DNA of 64,000 nt from an uncultured Candidatus Saccharibacteria bacterium (GCA_937989565.1 CALKRM010000028.1:62001-126000); one strand, 5' to 3'. Numbered from the stretch's first letter, positions 25,342 to 34,597 are shown. Numbers and translations: made by a program. Notes: generated by a model not told the origin, from the letters alone.

Positions 25342-25629
25342 ATGATAACTATTTCTACCAGCGATATTCAGTACTTGGCGAGTTTGAGTAGTCTGGCATT
25401 GACTGATGACGAAACCGACGGACTGCGCCAAGATTTGGAAAATATAATTGGCTATATTGAGCAGTTGGGCGAGCTTGACGTGTCGGGTGTTGAGCCGACT
25501 TATCAAGTTACGGGACTGAGCAATGTTTGGCGCGAAGATGAAGTTCAAGCGGGAATTCCTGTTGAGAAATTGCTTGATTTGGCGCCAGAAAAGCAGAATA
25601 ATCAAGTGAAAGTTCCGCAGGTATTGTAA
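25342..25629 (+). CDS. gatC: Asp-tRNA(Asn)/Glu-tRNA(Gln) amidotransferase subunit C
   Basis: This 95-residue GatC stabilises the GatA-GatB complex that amidates mischarged tRNAs. It shows the family pattern ISTSDIQYLASLSSLALTDD, LENIIGYIEQLGELDVSGVE and the tail VWREDEVQ. It precedes gatA with a one-base overlap, and gatB is two genes later. The operon implies that Gln-tRNA and/or Asn-tRNA is made by the indirect route here. Confidence 0.93.
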   Translation: MITISTSDIQYLASLSSLALTDDETDGLRQDLENIIGYIEQLGELDVSGVEPTYQVTGLSNVWREDEVQAGIPVEKLLDLAPEKQNNQVKVPQVL

Positions 25630-26999
25630 TGAGTAAGATTAGTGATTTTATCGGCAAGAGTGCGGTCGAGAACGTAAAAGAAACGTTGCGACGAGCGCGT
25701 GAAATTGAGGAGTATAATGCACTGCTTAGCTTGACGGAAGAGCGTGCGCTGGAGCGAGCAGAAAAAGTTGATGCTGGCGAGATTTCTGGACGATTGGCGG
25801 GTGTGCCATTTGTTGTGAAGGACAATTTTTTGGCGTTTGGTGCACCAACAACTGCCGCTTCAAAAATGCTAGAAAACTTTAATGCGCCATTGCAGGCGAC
25901 GGCTGTTGAAAAATTGGAAGCGGAAGGTGCGATTTGTATTGGTAAGGCGAACTTGGATGCTTTTGCGCACGGCGGTTCGACGGAAAACTCGGCGTTTGGT
26001 CCAACGAAGAACGCTGCAGATGAAACGCGAGTTGCTGGCGGATCATCTGGTGGATCGGCGGTAGTTACGGCACTCGACGTGGTTCCGTTTGCGCTTGGTA
26101 CGGACACTGGCGGTTCGATTCGCCAGCCAGCCAGCTTTAACGGAGTGGTTGGAATTAAGCCGACTTACGGAGCGGTTAGTCGTTATGGCGTAGTGGCGAT
26201 GGCATCAAGCACGGACACAATTGGTTGTTTTGCTACGAATGCAGAAGACACTGATTTGGTGATGGAAATTATGGCTGGTCGCGATGATAAAGATATGACG
26301 ACTTTGCCTGATTTTTGGAATAATCAGCCAGAATTTGCAAAGAAAAAAATAGGTCTAGTCAAGCAGTGTATGACTGATGACGTGGACGCGGAAGTCCGCC
26401 AAAAAACGCTTGATTATGCGGAGAAGTTGAAGCAGCTTGGCTACGAAATTGAAGAAGTAGATTTGAGTATGATGCAACATTCTCTGGCGATGTATTACAT
26501 AATTGTGCCGGCAGAATTATCCTCGAATTTGGCGCGATATGACGGTGTGCGATATGGTCATCGAGCGGCGGAAGCAAAAACTTTGGCGGAACTTTATGGT
26601 CGCAGTCGAAATGAAGGTTTCATGACTGAAAATAAGCGACGAATTATGATAGGAAGTTTTGTATTGTCAAGCGGATTTTTCGATGCTTATTATATGCAGG
26701 CCCAAAAAGCCAGGACGTTGTTGATTGACGAATTTAAGAAGTTATTTACCGAATATGACGCGCTATTGATGCCGGTTGCGCCGACTCCTGCGTTTAAGAT
26801 TGGGGAGAATGCTAGCGATCCGATAAAAATGTATTTGGCGGACATTATGACTGTGCCGGCAAGTTTGGCTGGACTTCCTGCAGTTGCTGCGCCGGCTGGA
26901 AATAGTGATGAAGGTTTGCCAATTGGCGTGCAGCTTATTGGCGATTACAAGTCGGACAAGAACTTACTGAAGCTAGTTTCGGAAGTGGAGAAGATTTGA
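25629..26999 (+). CDS. gatA: Asp-tRNA(Asn)/Glu-tRNA(Gln) amidotransferase subunit A
   Basis: This 456-residue amidase-signature subunit releases ammonia from glutamine. Catalytic lysine is in PFVVKDNFL. The cis-serine lies in the GGSSGGSAV segment, and the nucleophilic serine is in DTGGSIRQPASFNGVVGIK. LLMPVAPTPAF and PAVAAPAGNS are later family markers. Full length. The stop overlaps the following start (TGATG), so translation is coupled to the HEPN-like gene inserted between gatA and gatB. Confidence 0.95.
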   Translation: MSKISDFIGKSAVENVKETLRRAREIEEYNALLSLTEERALERAEKVDAGEISGRLAGVPFVVKDNFLAFGAPTTAASKMLENFNAPLQATAVEKLEAEGAICIGKANLDAFAHGGSTENSAFGPTKNAADETRVAGGSSGGSAVVTALDVVPFALGTDTGGSIRQPASFNGVVGIKPTYGAVSRYGVVAMASSTDTIGCFATNAEDTDLVMEIMAGRDDKDMTTLPDFWNNQPEFAKKKIGLVKQCMTDDVDAEVRQKTLDYAEKLKQLGYEIEEVDLSMMQHSLAMYYIIVPAELSSNLARYDGVRYGHRAAEAKTLAELYGRSRNEGFMTENKRRIMIGSFVLSSGFFDAYYMQAQKARTLLIDEFKKLFTEYDALLMPVAPTPAFKIGENASDPIKMYLADIMTVPASLAGLPAVAAPAGNSDEGLPIGVQLIGDYKSDKNLLKLVSEVEKI

Positions 27000-27418
27000 T
27001 GGACGGATTGATAGTCGCGATAGTTGTTGCGGCGTTGATTATCGGCGCCTTGCTGATGATTTTCATTCAATTGACTTCTCGTGGTCGCGGTCAAATTGAC
27101 AAGGAAATGTATCAGAGGGTTTGGCGGCAAATTTTGCGCAATGTCGAAACCAGGAAATCGGAAAGTATGCAAATGGCGATAATGAAGGCGGACAAGTTGC
27201 TGGATAAAGCTATGCGCGACTGCGGCGTGGCTGGCGAAACGATGGGCGAACGTATGAAATCTCGCAAGGGATATTGGAGCGATGAAAATGGGCTTTGGGC
27301 GGCACATAAATTGCGCAATCAAATTGCCCACGAAACTAGCGTAACGGTAACGGCGCAGAGTTTTCGTCGAGCTATGGCGAGTTTTGAACAGGCATTAAAA
27401 GATTTGGGAGCATTATAA
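26999..27418 (+). CDS. Membrane-anchored HEPN-like hypothetical protein between gatA and gatB
   Basis: This 139-residue protein has an N-terminal membrane helix (IVAIVVAALIIGALLMIFIQ) followed by a helical cytosolic domain. The sequence LWAAHKLRNQIAHE contains R-x4-H, the catalytic-type motif of HEPN domains, set between long helices as in that fold. Many HEPN proteins are RNases, and others are only structural. It is translationally coupled to gatA and its stop overlaps the gatB start. Whether it acts on tRNA is only an inference from position. Confidence 0.6.
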   Translation: MDGLIVAIVVAALIIGALLMIFIQLTSRGRGQIDKEMYQRVWRQILRNVETRKSESMQMAIMKADKLLDKAMRDCGVAGETMGERMKSRKGYWSDENGLWAAHKLRNQIAHETSVTVTAQSFRRAMASFEQALKDLGAL

Positions 27419-28866
27419 TGAGTGTATATGACGATTATGAAATGACAATTGGTATCGAATGCCACGTTCAGCTGGCGACGAAAACCAAGCTATTTAGCCC
27501 GGCTGACAATGATGCTCGTGACGCTGAGCCGAATACTAAGACACATCAGATTGATTTTGGTTTGCCGGGGATGTTGCCGGTTTTGAATAAACACGCTGTT
27601 GAGCTGGCGGTTCGCGCTGGAAAAGCTTTGAATTCGCCGATTGCGCACGTTAGCCGATTTGATCGAAAGCATTATTTTTATCCAGATTTACCAAAGGGCT
27701 ATCAGACTTCACAGATGTATAATCCGATTATTTTGGCTGGATATGTCGATGCGCCGCTGGAAGATGGTTCTTTGAAACGCGTGCGAATTGATCATGCTCA
27801 CATGGAGGAGGATGCTGGTAAATTGACGCACCACGATGGCTATTCGTTGGTCGATCTTAACCGCGCCGGCACGCCGCTGATTGAGATTGTTTCTGAGCCA
27901 GACATGCATTCGGCCGAGGAAGCCAAAGCTTACGTTTCGGAACTTCATAAATTGATGGTTTACGCGGGTGTGACTTACGGTAATTTGTACCACGGAAATA
28001 TGCGATTTGACGTTAATATTTCGGTGGCAAAAAGGGGTGCGACGGAGCTTGGAAAGCGCGCTGAAATTAAGAATCTCAATTCCTTCCGCAGTGTTGAAAG
28101 GGCTGCTGAGTACGAATTCAAGCGCCAAGTCGATATCTTGGAGCGTGGCGAAGAAGTTGTTCAGGAAACCAGAGGCTGGAATGATGACAAGCAGATAACT
28201 ATTTCTCAGAGGTCAAAGGAAGATGCGCAGGATTATCGCTATATGCCAGATCCAGATATTCCGCCAGTTGTGTTGACTGACGAGGTGATTACTGAAATTC
28301 AGTCCAAGGTGCCGATGCTTCCGGGCGAATATAGGGAAAAATGGAGCGTGCTGAACTTGGATAAATCTGTTATCAATTCGCTTTTGTCTAATCAGGATTA
28401 TGCCCAGATTACATTGGAAGTTCAGGAAAAGTCGGGCGAGGCGTCGGCTAAGCGAGTCGCGCATTGGTTTGCGAGCGCATTGACGGCTTCTGATGAAAGT
28501 GACGCGCAAACAGACAATGAATCTATACGCGTGGCAGTTGACGATTTGATAGAATTGGCTGAAATGACAGAGAAGTCTGAAGTTTCCAGCACGAATGCGA
28601 AGGAGTTATTCAATGAGCTTCTGGCTGGCGCAAAAAATCCGCGCAAGCTTGCCGAAGAGAAGAATTTGTTGCAGGTTTCTGATGAATCGGCGATTGCTGC
28701 AATCGTTGACGAGGTTTTGAATGATCCAGCTTCGGCGGCTTCGATTGCTGACATTAAGGCTGGAAAAGATAAGGCTATCGGCTATTTGGTTGGGCAAGTC
28801 ATGAAGAAGTCTAAGGGTCAAGCCAACCCAAGCCTTGCGCAAAAACTGATTCGCGAGAAACTTTAG
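27418..28866 (+). CDS. gatB: Asp-tRNA(Asn)/Glu-tRNA(Gln) amidotransferase subunit B
   Basis: This 482-residue subunit binds the mischarged tRNA and phosphorylates the acid side chain before amidation. It has YEMTIGIECHVQLATKTKLF, the HYFYPDLPKGYQTSQ signature and AHMEEDAGKLTH with metal-binding residues. DLNRAGTPLIEIVSEPD follows. The C-terminal YqeY-like tail domain ends in MKKSKGQANPSLAQKLI. Full length, and the last gene of the gat operon. Confidence 0.96.
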   Translation: MSVYDDYEMTIGIECHVQLATKTKLFSPADNDARDAEPNTKTHQIDFGLPGMLPVLNKHAVELAVRAGKALNSPIAHVSRFDRKHYFYPDLPKGYQTSQMYNPIILAGYVDAPLEDGSLKRVRIDHAHMEEDAGKLTHHDGYSLVDLNRAGTPLIEIVSEPDMHSAEEAKAYVSELHKLMVYAGVTYGNLYHGNMRFDVNISVAKRGATELGKRAEIKNLNSFRSVERAAEYEFKRQVDILERGEEVVQETRGWNDDKQITISQRSKEDAQDYRYMPDPDIPPVVLTDEVITEIQSKVPMLPGEYREKWSVLNLDKSVINSLLSNQDYAQITLEVQEKSGEASAKRVAHWFASALTASDESDAQTDNESIRVAVDDLIELAEMTEKSEVSSTNAKELFNELLAGAKNPRKLAEEKNLLQVSDESAIAAIVDEVLNDPASAASIADIKAGKDKAIGYLVGQVMKKSKGQANPSLAQKLIREKL

Positions 28867-28900
28867 AATTGCTGAAATAATAGGGAATAGGAGCTGAAAT

Positions 28901-29794
28901 ATGAGAAAACCAACTAAAGCTATCATCGCCGCTGCCGGTTTTGGCACGCGATTTTTGCCACAAACTAAAGCCATGCCAAAGGAAATGTTGCCGCTGATTG
29001 ATAAGCCGATTATTCAATACGTCGTTGAGGAATTAGTTGAGGCTGGCATTAAAGATATTATCATTATCGGCAGTGCGAATAAGCGAGCAATCGAGGACCA
29101 TTTTGATGAGCCGAATGAGGAACTTTTGGCTAATTTGCGCGCTGGTGGTCCTAAAAAACAACCGTTCATTGACGCGGTGCAGAATTTAGCTGATATGGCG
29201 AACTTTATTTATATCCGCCAGAAGGGCCCGTACGGCAACGCAACGCCTTTGGCTTGTGCTTCGCATTTGATTCATCATGACGAGCCTGTGATTTACACAT
29301 TTGCGGATGACTTTATTGCGGCTAGTCCAAGTCGTTTCAAGCAGATGATTGAGGCGTCAGAAAGCTTAGACGGAGCGGTTCTGTCATGTAAGAAAATCAC
29401 CGATGACGCGGAGTTTGATCGTTATGGAGTCGTCAACGGTCAAGTAGTGAAAGACGGCGTTATAAAAATGACGAATATCGTTGAAAAGCCGGGCAAGGAT
29501 AATGCGCCTTCTGATTTGGCGAGCGTTAGTAGCTATTTGCTCCCAGGTGAAATTTTCGGCTATTTAGACAAGGCTAAGGAAGAGTTTGACGGCAATGGCG
29601 AGTTTACAATTCAACCAATTATGCAGCAAATGATTGACGACGGATTTAATTTCTATGGCGTGGAGATTACGAACGGTACTTATTATGATACTGGCGACAA
29701 ATTGGAATATCTAAAAACAGTGATCGACTTTGGGCTACGTGATCCTAACTTTGGTGATAAATTGCGCGCCCATCTGGCGGATCGCCTAAAATAA
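28901..29794 (+). CDS. galU: UTP--glucose-1-phosphate uridylyltransferase
   Basis: This 297-residue nucleotidyltransferase makes UDP-glucose for surface glycan synthesis. It has the family start KAIIAAAGFGTRFLPQTKAM and PKEMLPLIDKPIIQYVVEE. Also visible are GNATPLACASHLI, FADDFI for metal binding and GVVNGQ followed by IVEKPGKDNAPSDLASVSSY. Ribosome site AGGAGC precedes the ATG. Length and order of motifs match bacterial GalU. Confidence 0.94.
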   Translation: MRKPTKAIIAAAGFGTRFLPQTKAMPKEMLPLIDKPIIQYVVEELVEAGIKDIIIIGSANKRAIEDHFDEPNEELLANLRAGGPKKQPFIDAVQNLADMANFIYIRQKGPYGNATPLACASHLIHHDEPVIYTFADDFIAASPSRFKQMIEASESLDGAVLSCKKITDDAEFDRYGVVNGQVVKDGVIKMTNIVEKPGKDNAPSDLASVSSYLLPGEIFGYLDKAKEEFDGNGEFTIQPIMQQMIDDGFNFYGVEITNGTYYDTGDKLEYLKTVIDFGLRDPNFGDKLRAHLADRLK

Positions 29795-29796
29795 TG

Positions 29797-29802
29797 TATA
29801 AT
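29797..29802 (+). promoter_or_regulatory. Near-leaderless -10 box (TATAAT) of the 95-aa membrane protein
   Basis: TATAAT ends 7 nt before the ATG at 29810, overlapping the galU stop region. Confidence 0.55.
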
Positions 29803-29809
29803 AAATAGC

Positions 29810-30097
29810 ATGAACGGATTGCTTATTATTCTAGTGGTTTTGATGGTGATTTTTGTCATCATGATGATCGCTATGACAATTTCTATCATCAAATTAACGC
29901 GTCAAATTCGCCAAACCCAGCAGAACGTGGAGGTAATAAGTCAGCGAATTGCTAACTTAAACGGAATTGTAAGTACGGTTTCAATTGGTGTGGAACTAGC
30001 CAAAAGCTTCGCTTCAAAGAGTGGATTTTTCTCAAAATTTTTCTCAAAGAAGAAGGTAAAAAAGAGTGAAAAAGTCAGCCAAAGAACAGTCAAATAA
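29810..30097 (+). CDS. Small single-pass membrane protein, 95 aa
   Basis: An almost entirely hydrophobic N-terminal helix (LLIILVVLMVIFVIMMIAMT) is followed by an amphipathic coiled-coil-like stretch with RQIRQTQQNVEVISQRI and a strongly basic C-terminus rich in Ser, Phe and Lys. The layout resembles DUF948-type or YtxH-type small envelope proteins, without a firm match. It overlaps the next gene by 32 nt. Confidence 0.6.
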   Translation: MNGLLIILVVLMVIFVIMMIAMTISIIKLTRQIRQTQQNVEVISQRIANLNGIVSTVSIGVELAKSFASKSGFFSKFFSKKKVKKSEKVSQRTVK

Positions 30098-30362
30098 GCT
30101 GGCAAAAAAAGTCGTTCGTGATAATGAAAACGGTGCTCGTCGGGCGATTTTGGAGGATTTGTTCTTTGATTTTCATAAATCTCGCCACCAAGTTTACTGG
30201 GTGAATTTTGTTCGCGGAATTTTCTTTGGTTTGGGAAGCGCTTTGGGTGCGACGTTATTGATCGCGATATTGATTTGGATTTTGGGGCAATTTGCCGACA
30301 TTTTCCCGCCGTTGGCTGATTTTATCAACCACCTAATTGAGACAATGCAACGTCGTCAATAG
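30066..30362 (+). CDS. DUF5665-like membrane protein, 98 aa
   Basis: This 98-residue protein starts with GTG inside the preceding gene. A basic 30-residue start is followed by RAILEDLFFDFHKSRHQVYW, which is the typical DUF5665 core. One or two hydrophobic helices follow (GIFFGLGSALGATLLIAILI, then the FADIFPPLADF turn). Members are small inner-membrane proteins of unknown role, common in Patescibacteria and Firmicutes. The 32-nt overlap with the upstream gene suggests the two are made together. Confidence 0.7.
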   Translation: MKKSAKEQSNKLAKKVVRDNENGARRAILEDLFFDFHKSRHQVYWVNFVRGIFFGLGSALGATLLIAILIWILGQFADIFPPLADFINHLIETMQRRQ

Positions 30363-30367
30363 CGTGC

Positions 30368-30373
30368 TATAAT
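30368..30373 (+). promoter_or_regulatory. -10 box (TATAAT) of dnaE
   Basis: TATAAT ends 8 nt before the dnaE ATG at 30382, again without a ribosome site, suggesting a leader of at most about two bases. Confidence 0.55.
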
Positions 30374-30381
30374 TGTTATTA

Positions 30382-33300
30382 ATGACTGAGGGGACAAGCG
30401 AACAATCATCGTCGGCGGCTTTGAAACCGTCAGATTTCGTGCATCTCCATAATCACACCTTCCACTCGGTGCTGGACGGATTGACCAAGATTCATGACCT
30501 GGTCGATAAAGTTAAGGAGCTCGGAATGGAGGCTGCCGCCGTAACTGATCACGGCACGATGAGTGGCATTTTGGACTATTACAAGACCGCCAAAAAAGCG
30601 GGAATTAAGCCGATTATCGGAATTGAAACTTACGTGGCGACTCGTTCGCGATTTGACCGCGATCCAGGTAAGGACAAGCAGCGTTTTCACTTGACCGTGC
30701 TGGCGATGAACAACACGGGTTTTCACAACTTGATGAAGTTGTCGACGCGCGCCAATCTGGAGGGAATGTATTATAAGCCGCGAATTGACCATGATTTGCT
30801 GGAGGAGTTGAATGAGGGATTGATTGTTCTGAGTGGTTGCGCGAGTGGTGAAATTGGCGTGGCGCTGAAAGAAGATGATTATGATCGCGCTCGTGAGATT
30901 GCCAAATGGTATAAGTCAATTTTTGGCGATCGCTATTATTTGGAGCTGCAGGACCACGGACATCCGAAGTCGAACACGCACTGGGACGTGCAGGCGAAGA
31001 TCAACGAGGGCTTGATTAAGCTTTCAAAAGAGCTTGATATTGAAATGGTGGTGACTTGTGATGGTCACTATTTGACGCACGAATATCAAGACGCGCACGA
31101 GATTCTGCTTTGCGTTGGGACGGGCTCGTATCTCAGTGATGAAAAGCGAATGAGCCTGAAGGATTTTGAGCTTCACTTGACAGATCCGCGCGATATTATT
31201 GATCACTGGGGTGAGGAATTTCCTGAAGTTATTCGTAACACGAAAAAAATAGCTGATCGCTGTGACGTTGAGATTGAGCTTGGGCGAATTCTTATTCCAA
31301 AATATCCATTGCCAGACGGCGAGAACGAACATTCGTATCTGCTTAGATTGACATATCAAGGTTTGTTGCAGCGTTACAATGGAGCCTCGAAGGAGGAGGC
31401 TGAAAAGTTGGATCCTGACGAGATTATTCCGAAGCTGTCTGATGAGGTTCGTGAGCGCGCTAAGATGGAGCTTGGTGTGATGGGAAATATGGGCTATGAA
31501 GGCTATTTCTTGATTGTCCAGGATTTTATCAACTGGGGAAAGTCTCAAGGAATTGTTTTTGGTCCGGGGCGTGGTAGCGCGGCTGGCTCGATTGTTGCGT
31601 ATGCATTGAACATTACGGATCTTGATCCGCTGAAATACGGTTTGCTATTTGAGCGATTCCTGAATCCTGATCGTATTTCTATGCCCGACATCGACGTTGA
31701 TATTCAGGATACGCGTCGCGATGAAGTGATTGAATATTGTGCGAAAAAATATGGCGAGGATCACGTTAGTAATATCGCAACGTTTGGCAAGATGTTTGGT
31801 CGTATGGCAGTGCGTGATGTTGCCAGGGTTTTGGAAGTTCCGTACGCTGAGAGCGACCGCTTGGCGAAGTTAGTTCCGCCGCCAAACCAGGGGCGTCACA
31901 TTCCGTTGTCTGTGAGTATTAAAGAGGATGCGGACCTTCGGAATGAATATGAAAATAATCCGACTGCGAAGGAAGTTCTGGACTATGCAATTCAGTTGGA
32001 AGGGACGATTCGTAGCCACGGCGTTCATGCCTGTGGCGTGGTGATTGCGCCAGATACGTTGGCTAATTATATTCCGCTTGAAATGGCGCAAAAGGGTGTG
32101 GTGGCAACTCAGTTCCCGATGGGCGAGGTTGAAGAGTTGGGTCTATTGAAGATGGACTTCTTGGGTCTTTCGAACCTTACGATTATTAATAACGCCATGA
32201 GGATTATCCGAAAAGCTTACAAGAAAGAAATTAACCTTTCGGAGTTGCCGCTTGATGATAAAAAGACCTACGAGCTGTTTCAGCGCGGCGACACGACTGG
32301 CGTGTTCCAGTTGGAATCGGCGGGAATGAAGCGATATTTGCGCGGACTGAAGCCGACTACGTTTGAAGATATTATTGCTATGGTGGCTCTTTATCGTCCA
32401 GGTCCAATGCAGTTTATTGACAGTTTTATCAGGCGTAAGCATGGTGAAGAAGAGATAACTTACTTGCATCCTGGAATGAAAAACTCGCTGAAAAATACCT
32501 ACGGAATTTTGGTCTATCAGGAGCAGTTCATGCAGATTTCTAAGGAATGGTGCGGATTTACTGGTGGTCAGGCGGACACGTTGCGTAAAGCTGTCGGTAA
32601 GAAGAAAATTGACTTGATGAAAAAGGTCAAGCCTGAATTCGTCGAGGGCGCGGTTAAAGTTGGTGGCGCAACTAAGGAAATTGCGGAAACTTTCTGGACT
32701 CAGCTGGAAGAATTCGCCAACTATTGTTTCAATAAGTCGCACGCCGCTTGTTATGGTTTGATTGCTTATTGGACGGCTTATCTAAAGGCGCATTATCCTG
32801 ACGCATTTATGGCGGCGCTTATGACTAGCGACCATGATGACACTGATCGTCTGGCAATTGAAATCACCGAATGTAAGCACATGGGAATTAGTGTACTTAG
32901 TCCTGATGTAAACGAGTCGTTCGTCGAGTTTGCTGTGGTGCCGAATGAGAATAAAATTCGTTTCGGAATGTCGGCGGTGAAGGGCGTTGGTGTTGGTGCG
33001 GTCGAGGAAGTTCTGCGAGCGCGCGAAGATGGACCGTTTACGTCGGTTGAGGATTTTGCTAGGCGCGTTTCAACCAGTAAGTTCAATAGAAAAGCTTGGG
33101 AGTCGCTTATTAAGTCTGGCGCGTTTGATGATATGGGCGATCGGTCTGATTTACTATTCAATCTGGATTCTATCACGTCATTTGCGTCCAAACTCCAAAA
33201 AGAAGCCGCCAGTGGGCAGACCAATTTGTTTGGAATGTTGGGCGGCGATGACGCGGCGAGTGTCCAATCGACTCTTCATCTCCAGAAGGCTCCTGTGAAA

Positions 33301-34122
33301 CACGACGATAAAGAGCGCTTGATGTGGGAGCGAGAATTGTTGGGGCTATACATCTCGGCGCATCCGCTTGATAGATATGAAACGTATTTGAGCGAGCAAA
33401 CTCAACCGTTGACGCAGCTGGTTCCGGAATATGACAGTCGAATGATGACGGTCGGGGGAATTATTAGCACCGTTCGTACAATTGTCACAAAAAGTGGTTC
33501 GAAAATGGCGTTTGTGGGAATTGAGGACAAGTTCGGTGAGGGCGAGATAATTGTCTTTCCAAATCTGTATGAGAAAGTTGGCGTCAAGCTGGTTCAGGAC
33601 GCGGTGATTCGAGTTTCTGGTAAAAATTCAGCTCGAGATCGTGACGGAAATCTGGGCAATGAAAGTAAACTAATTGCCGATGATATTATTGCGATTACGG
33701 ATAACGATATCAATGGCTATGAGTCTACTGGTCGTAAAATGGATGCGCCAAAAATTAGCTCTGCTGTAAAAAAAGAGCGCCGTGAAGCTTATCGTAATCA
33801 GAAGAATGGAGCTTCTCCGAAGTCTGCTGTGAAGAATGACGCCGCCAAACCGCAGCCAAAAACTCATTCGGTGCCTGTTAATGTTGCGCCAGAAATTCCC
33901 GCTTCAAAGTTATTTGTGTATATTAAAGACCCGAACGACCATTCGCGGTTAGTGAAAATGAAGTCTGTTTGCGGCGAGAATGCTGGCACAACTGACGTGG
34001 TTTTGGTACTGGGCGAGAAAGAGAAATCAGCCATGCGTCTGCCGTTTAAGGTGGATGCTAATGACAATTTATTAAGCCAATTAAAAAACACTCTGGGTGA
34101 AGAGTATGTAGTTCTAAAGTGA
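30382..34122 (+). CDS. dnaE: DNA polymerase III subunit alpha
   Basis: This replicative polymerase of 1246 residues starts with a PHP domain (FVHLHNHTFHSVLDG with the His-x-His pair, then VTDHGTMSG). The palm contains GPGRGSAAGSIVAY and the catalytic PDIDVDI. Helix-hairpin-helix and OB-fold segments follow, then a low-complexity basic linker (about residues 1125-1165) before the C-terminal tail. It is DnaE-type, not PolC, because no embedded exonuclease is present. ATG 30382 is preferred over the upstream TTG because that codon lies in the -10 box. Confidence 0.96.
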   Translation: MTEGTSEQSSSAALKPSDFVHLHNHTFHSVLDGLTKIHDLVDKVKELGMEAAAVTDHGTMSGILDYYKTAKKAGIKPIIGIETYVATRSRFDRDPGKDKQRFHLTVLAMNNTGFHNLMKLSTRANLEGMYYKPRIDHDLLEELNEGLIVLSGCASGEIGVALKEDDYDRAREIAKWYKSIFGDRYYLELQDHGHPKSNTHWDVQAKINEGLIKLSKELDIEMVVTCDGHYLTHEYQDAHEILLCVGTGSYLSDEKRMSLKDFELHLTDPRDIIDHWGEEFPEVIRNTKKIADRCDVEIELGRILIPKYPLPDGENEHSYLLRLTYQGLLQRYNGASKEEAEKLDPDEIIPKLSDEVRERAKMELGVMGNMGYEGYFLIVQDFINWGKSQGIVFGPGRGSAAGSIVAYALNITDLDPLKYGLLFERFLNPDRISMPDIDVDIQDTRRDEVIEYCAKKYGEDHVSNIATFGKMFGRMAVRDVARVLEVPYAESDRLAKLVPPPNQGRHIPLSVSIKEDADLRNEYENNPTAKEVLDYAIQLEGTIRSHGVHACGVVIAPDTLANYIPLEMAQKGVVATQFPMGEVEELGLLKMDFLGLSNLTIINNAMRIIRKAYKKEINLSELPLDDKKTYELFQRGDTTGVFQLESAGMKRYLRGLKPTTFEDIIAMVALYRPGPMQFIDSFIRRKHGEEEITYLHPGMKNSLKNTYGILVYQEQFMQISKEWCGFTGGQADTLRKAVGKKKIDLMKKVKPEFVEGAVKVGGATKEIAETFWTQLEEFANYCFNKSHAACYGLIAYWTAYLKAHYPDAFMAALMTSDHDDTDRLAIEITECKHMGISVLSPDVNESFVEFAVVPNENKIRFGMSAVKGVGVGAVEEVLRAREDGPFTSVEDFARRVSTSKFNRKAWESLIKSGAFDDMGDRSDLLFNLDSITSFASKLQKEAASGQTNLFGMLGGDDAASVQSTLHLQKAPVKHDDKERLMWERELLGLYISAHPLDRYETYLSEQTQPLTQLVPEYDSRMMTVGGIISTVRTIVTKSGSKMAFVGIEDKFGEGEIIVFPNLYEKVGVKLVQDAVIRVSGKNSARDRDGNLGNESKLIADDIIAITDNDINGYESTGRKMDAPKISSAVKKERREAYRNQKNGASPKSAVKNDAAKPQPKTHSVPVNVAPEIPASKLFVYIKDPNDHSRLVKMKSVCGENAGTTDVVLVLGEKEKSAMRLPFKVDANDNLLSQLKNTLGEEYVVLK

Positions 34123-34193
34123 TAGTTAGCCCGCTGACAGAGGCCTAGCCGGAGCTGGTTGCTCTACGGCGGACTAACTATACTGTCAGCGGG
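34122..34193. terminator. Interleaved inverted repeats between dnaE and the island 3 gene
   Basis: Two perfect inverted repeats are interleaved. ATAGTTAG (34122-34129) pairs with CTAACTAT (34174-34181). CCCGCTGACAG (34130-34140) pairs with CTGTCAGCGGG (34183-34193). An inner hairpin CCGGAGC...GCTC..CGG sits between them. The two outer stems cannot form as a simple nest, so this is either a pseudoknot or a switch between two folds. It lies 10 nt past the stop of the minus-strand island gene and directly after dnaE. No T-run follows on either strand. Confidence 0.55.
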
Positions 34194-34202
34194 ACTTAAG
34201 CC

Positions 34203-34490
34203 CTAGGGAGCGATAGACTTGTCGTCTTCGCGCAGCCTGTACGAGTAGAACGCCACGTACAGACTTCCAGTTTGGGATAGCATCAGCGCCAAGTTGACGC
34301 CAAGGCTGTTCATCTGGGCCCCAAACTGGGCCCAGAAATAAATGTATGCCGCTAAGATAAGCACTAAGGCCGCTAGGCCTAAGTTTAGCTTATCCCTGCT
34401 AAGGCGACGGCCAATCTTTTCTGCGAGCATCACCAACTCAGGTGATGCATAAATCAGCAATAGCTGAACCATGATAGCGAGCACGAACAT
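34203..34490 (-). CDS. Small two- to three-helix membrane protein, GC-rich island 3
   Basis: This 95-residue protein has hydrophobic segments MFVLAIMVQLLLIYASPELV, LGLAALVLILAAYIYFWAQF and LALMLSQTGSLYVAFYSY, with a basic loop (EKIGRRLSRDKL) after the first. The start at 34490 is chosen because AAAGGAG lies 9 nt upstream. The longer frame to 34556 has no such site. GC-rich codons, a 72-nt leader and the structured 3' end match the other islands. I recognise no family. A small holin-like or regulatory membrane role is possible but not shown. Confidence 0.6.
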   Translation of the reverse strand: MFVLAIMVQLLLIYASPELVMLAEKIGRRLSRDKLNLGLAALVLILAAYIYFWAQFGAQMNSLGVNLALMLSQTGSLYVAFYSYRLREDDKSIAP

Positions 34491-34568
34491 CGTGCCGCAC
34501 TCCTTTCCATCTAGGACTATAAAGAGCTGCTTCTGCATTGGGATAATTCCCAGCAAAAGCCATGTATA

Positions 34569-34597
34569 AATCTACAATATTTATTTAATAAAGTCAA
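34569..34597 (-). promoter_or_regulatory. Promoter of the island 3 membrane protein
   Basis: Minus-strand TTGACT (34592-34597), a 17-nt spacer and TAGATT (34569-34574). It gives a leader of about 72 nt before the ATG at 34490, similar to island 2. The remaining 80 nt to the methyltransferase gene show nothing else notable. Confidence 0.6.

Noticed and set aside
34126..34181. attC-like recombination site (GTTAGCC ... ACTAAC) next to a cassette-like gene
   Set aside because: In attC sites the RYYYAAC core comes first and GTTRRRY last. Here the order is reversed, and no integron integrase is present.
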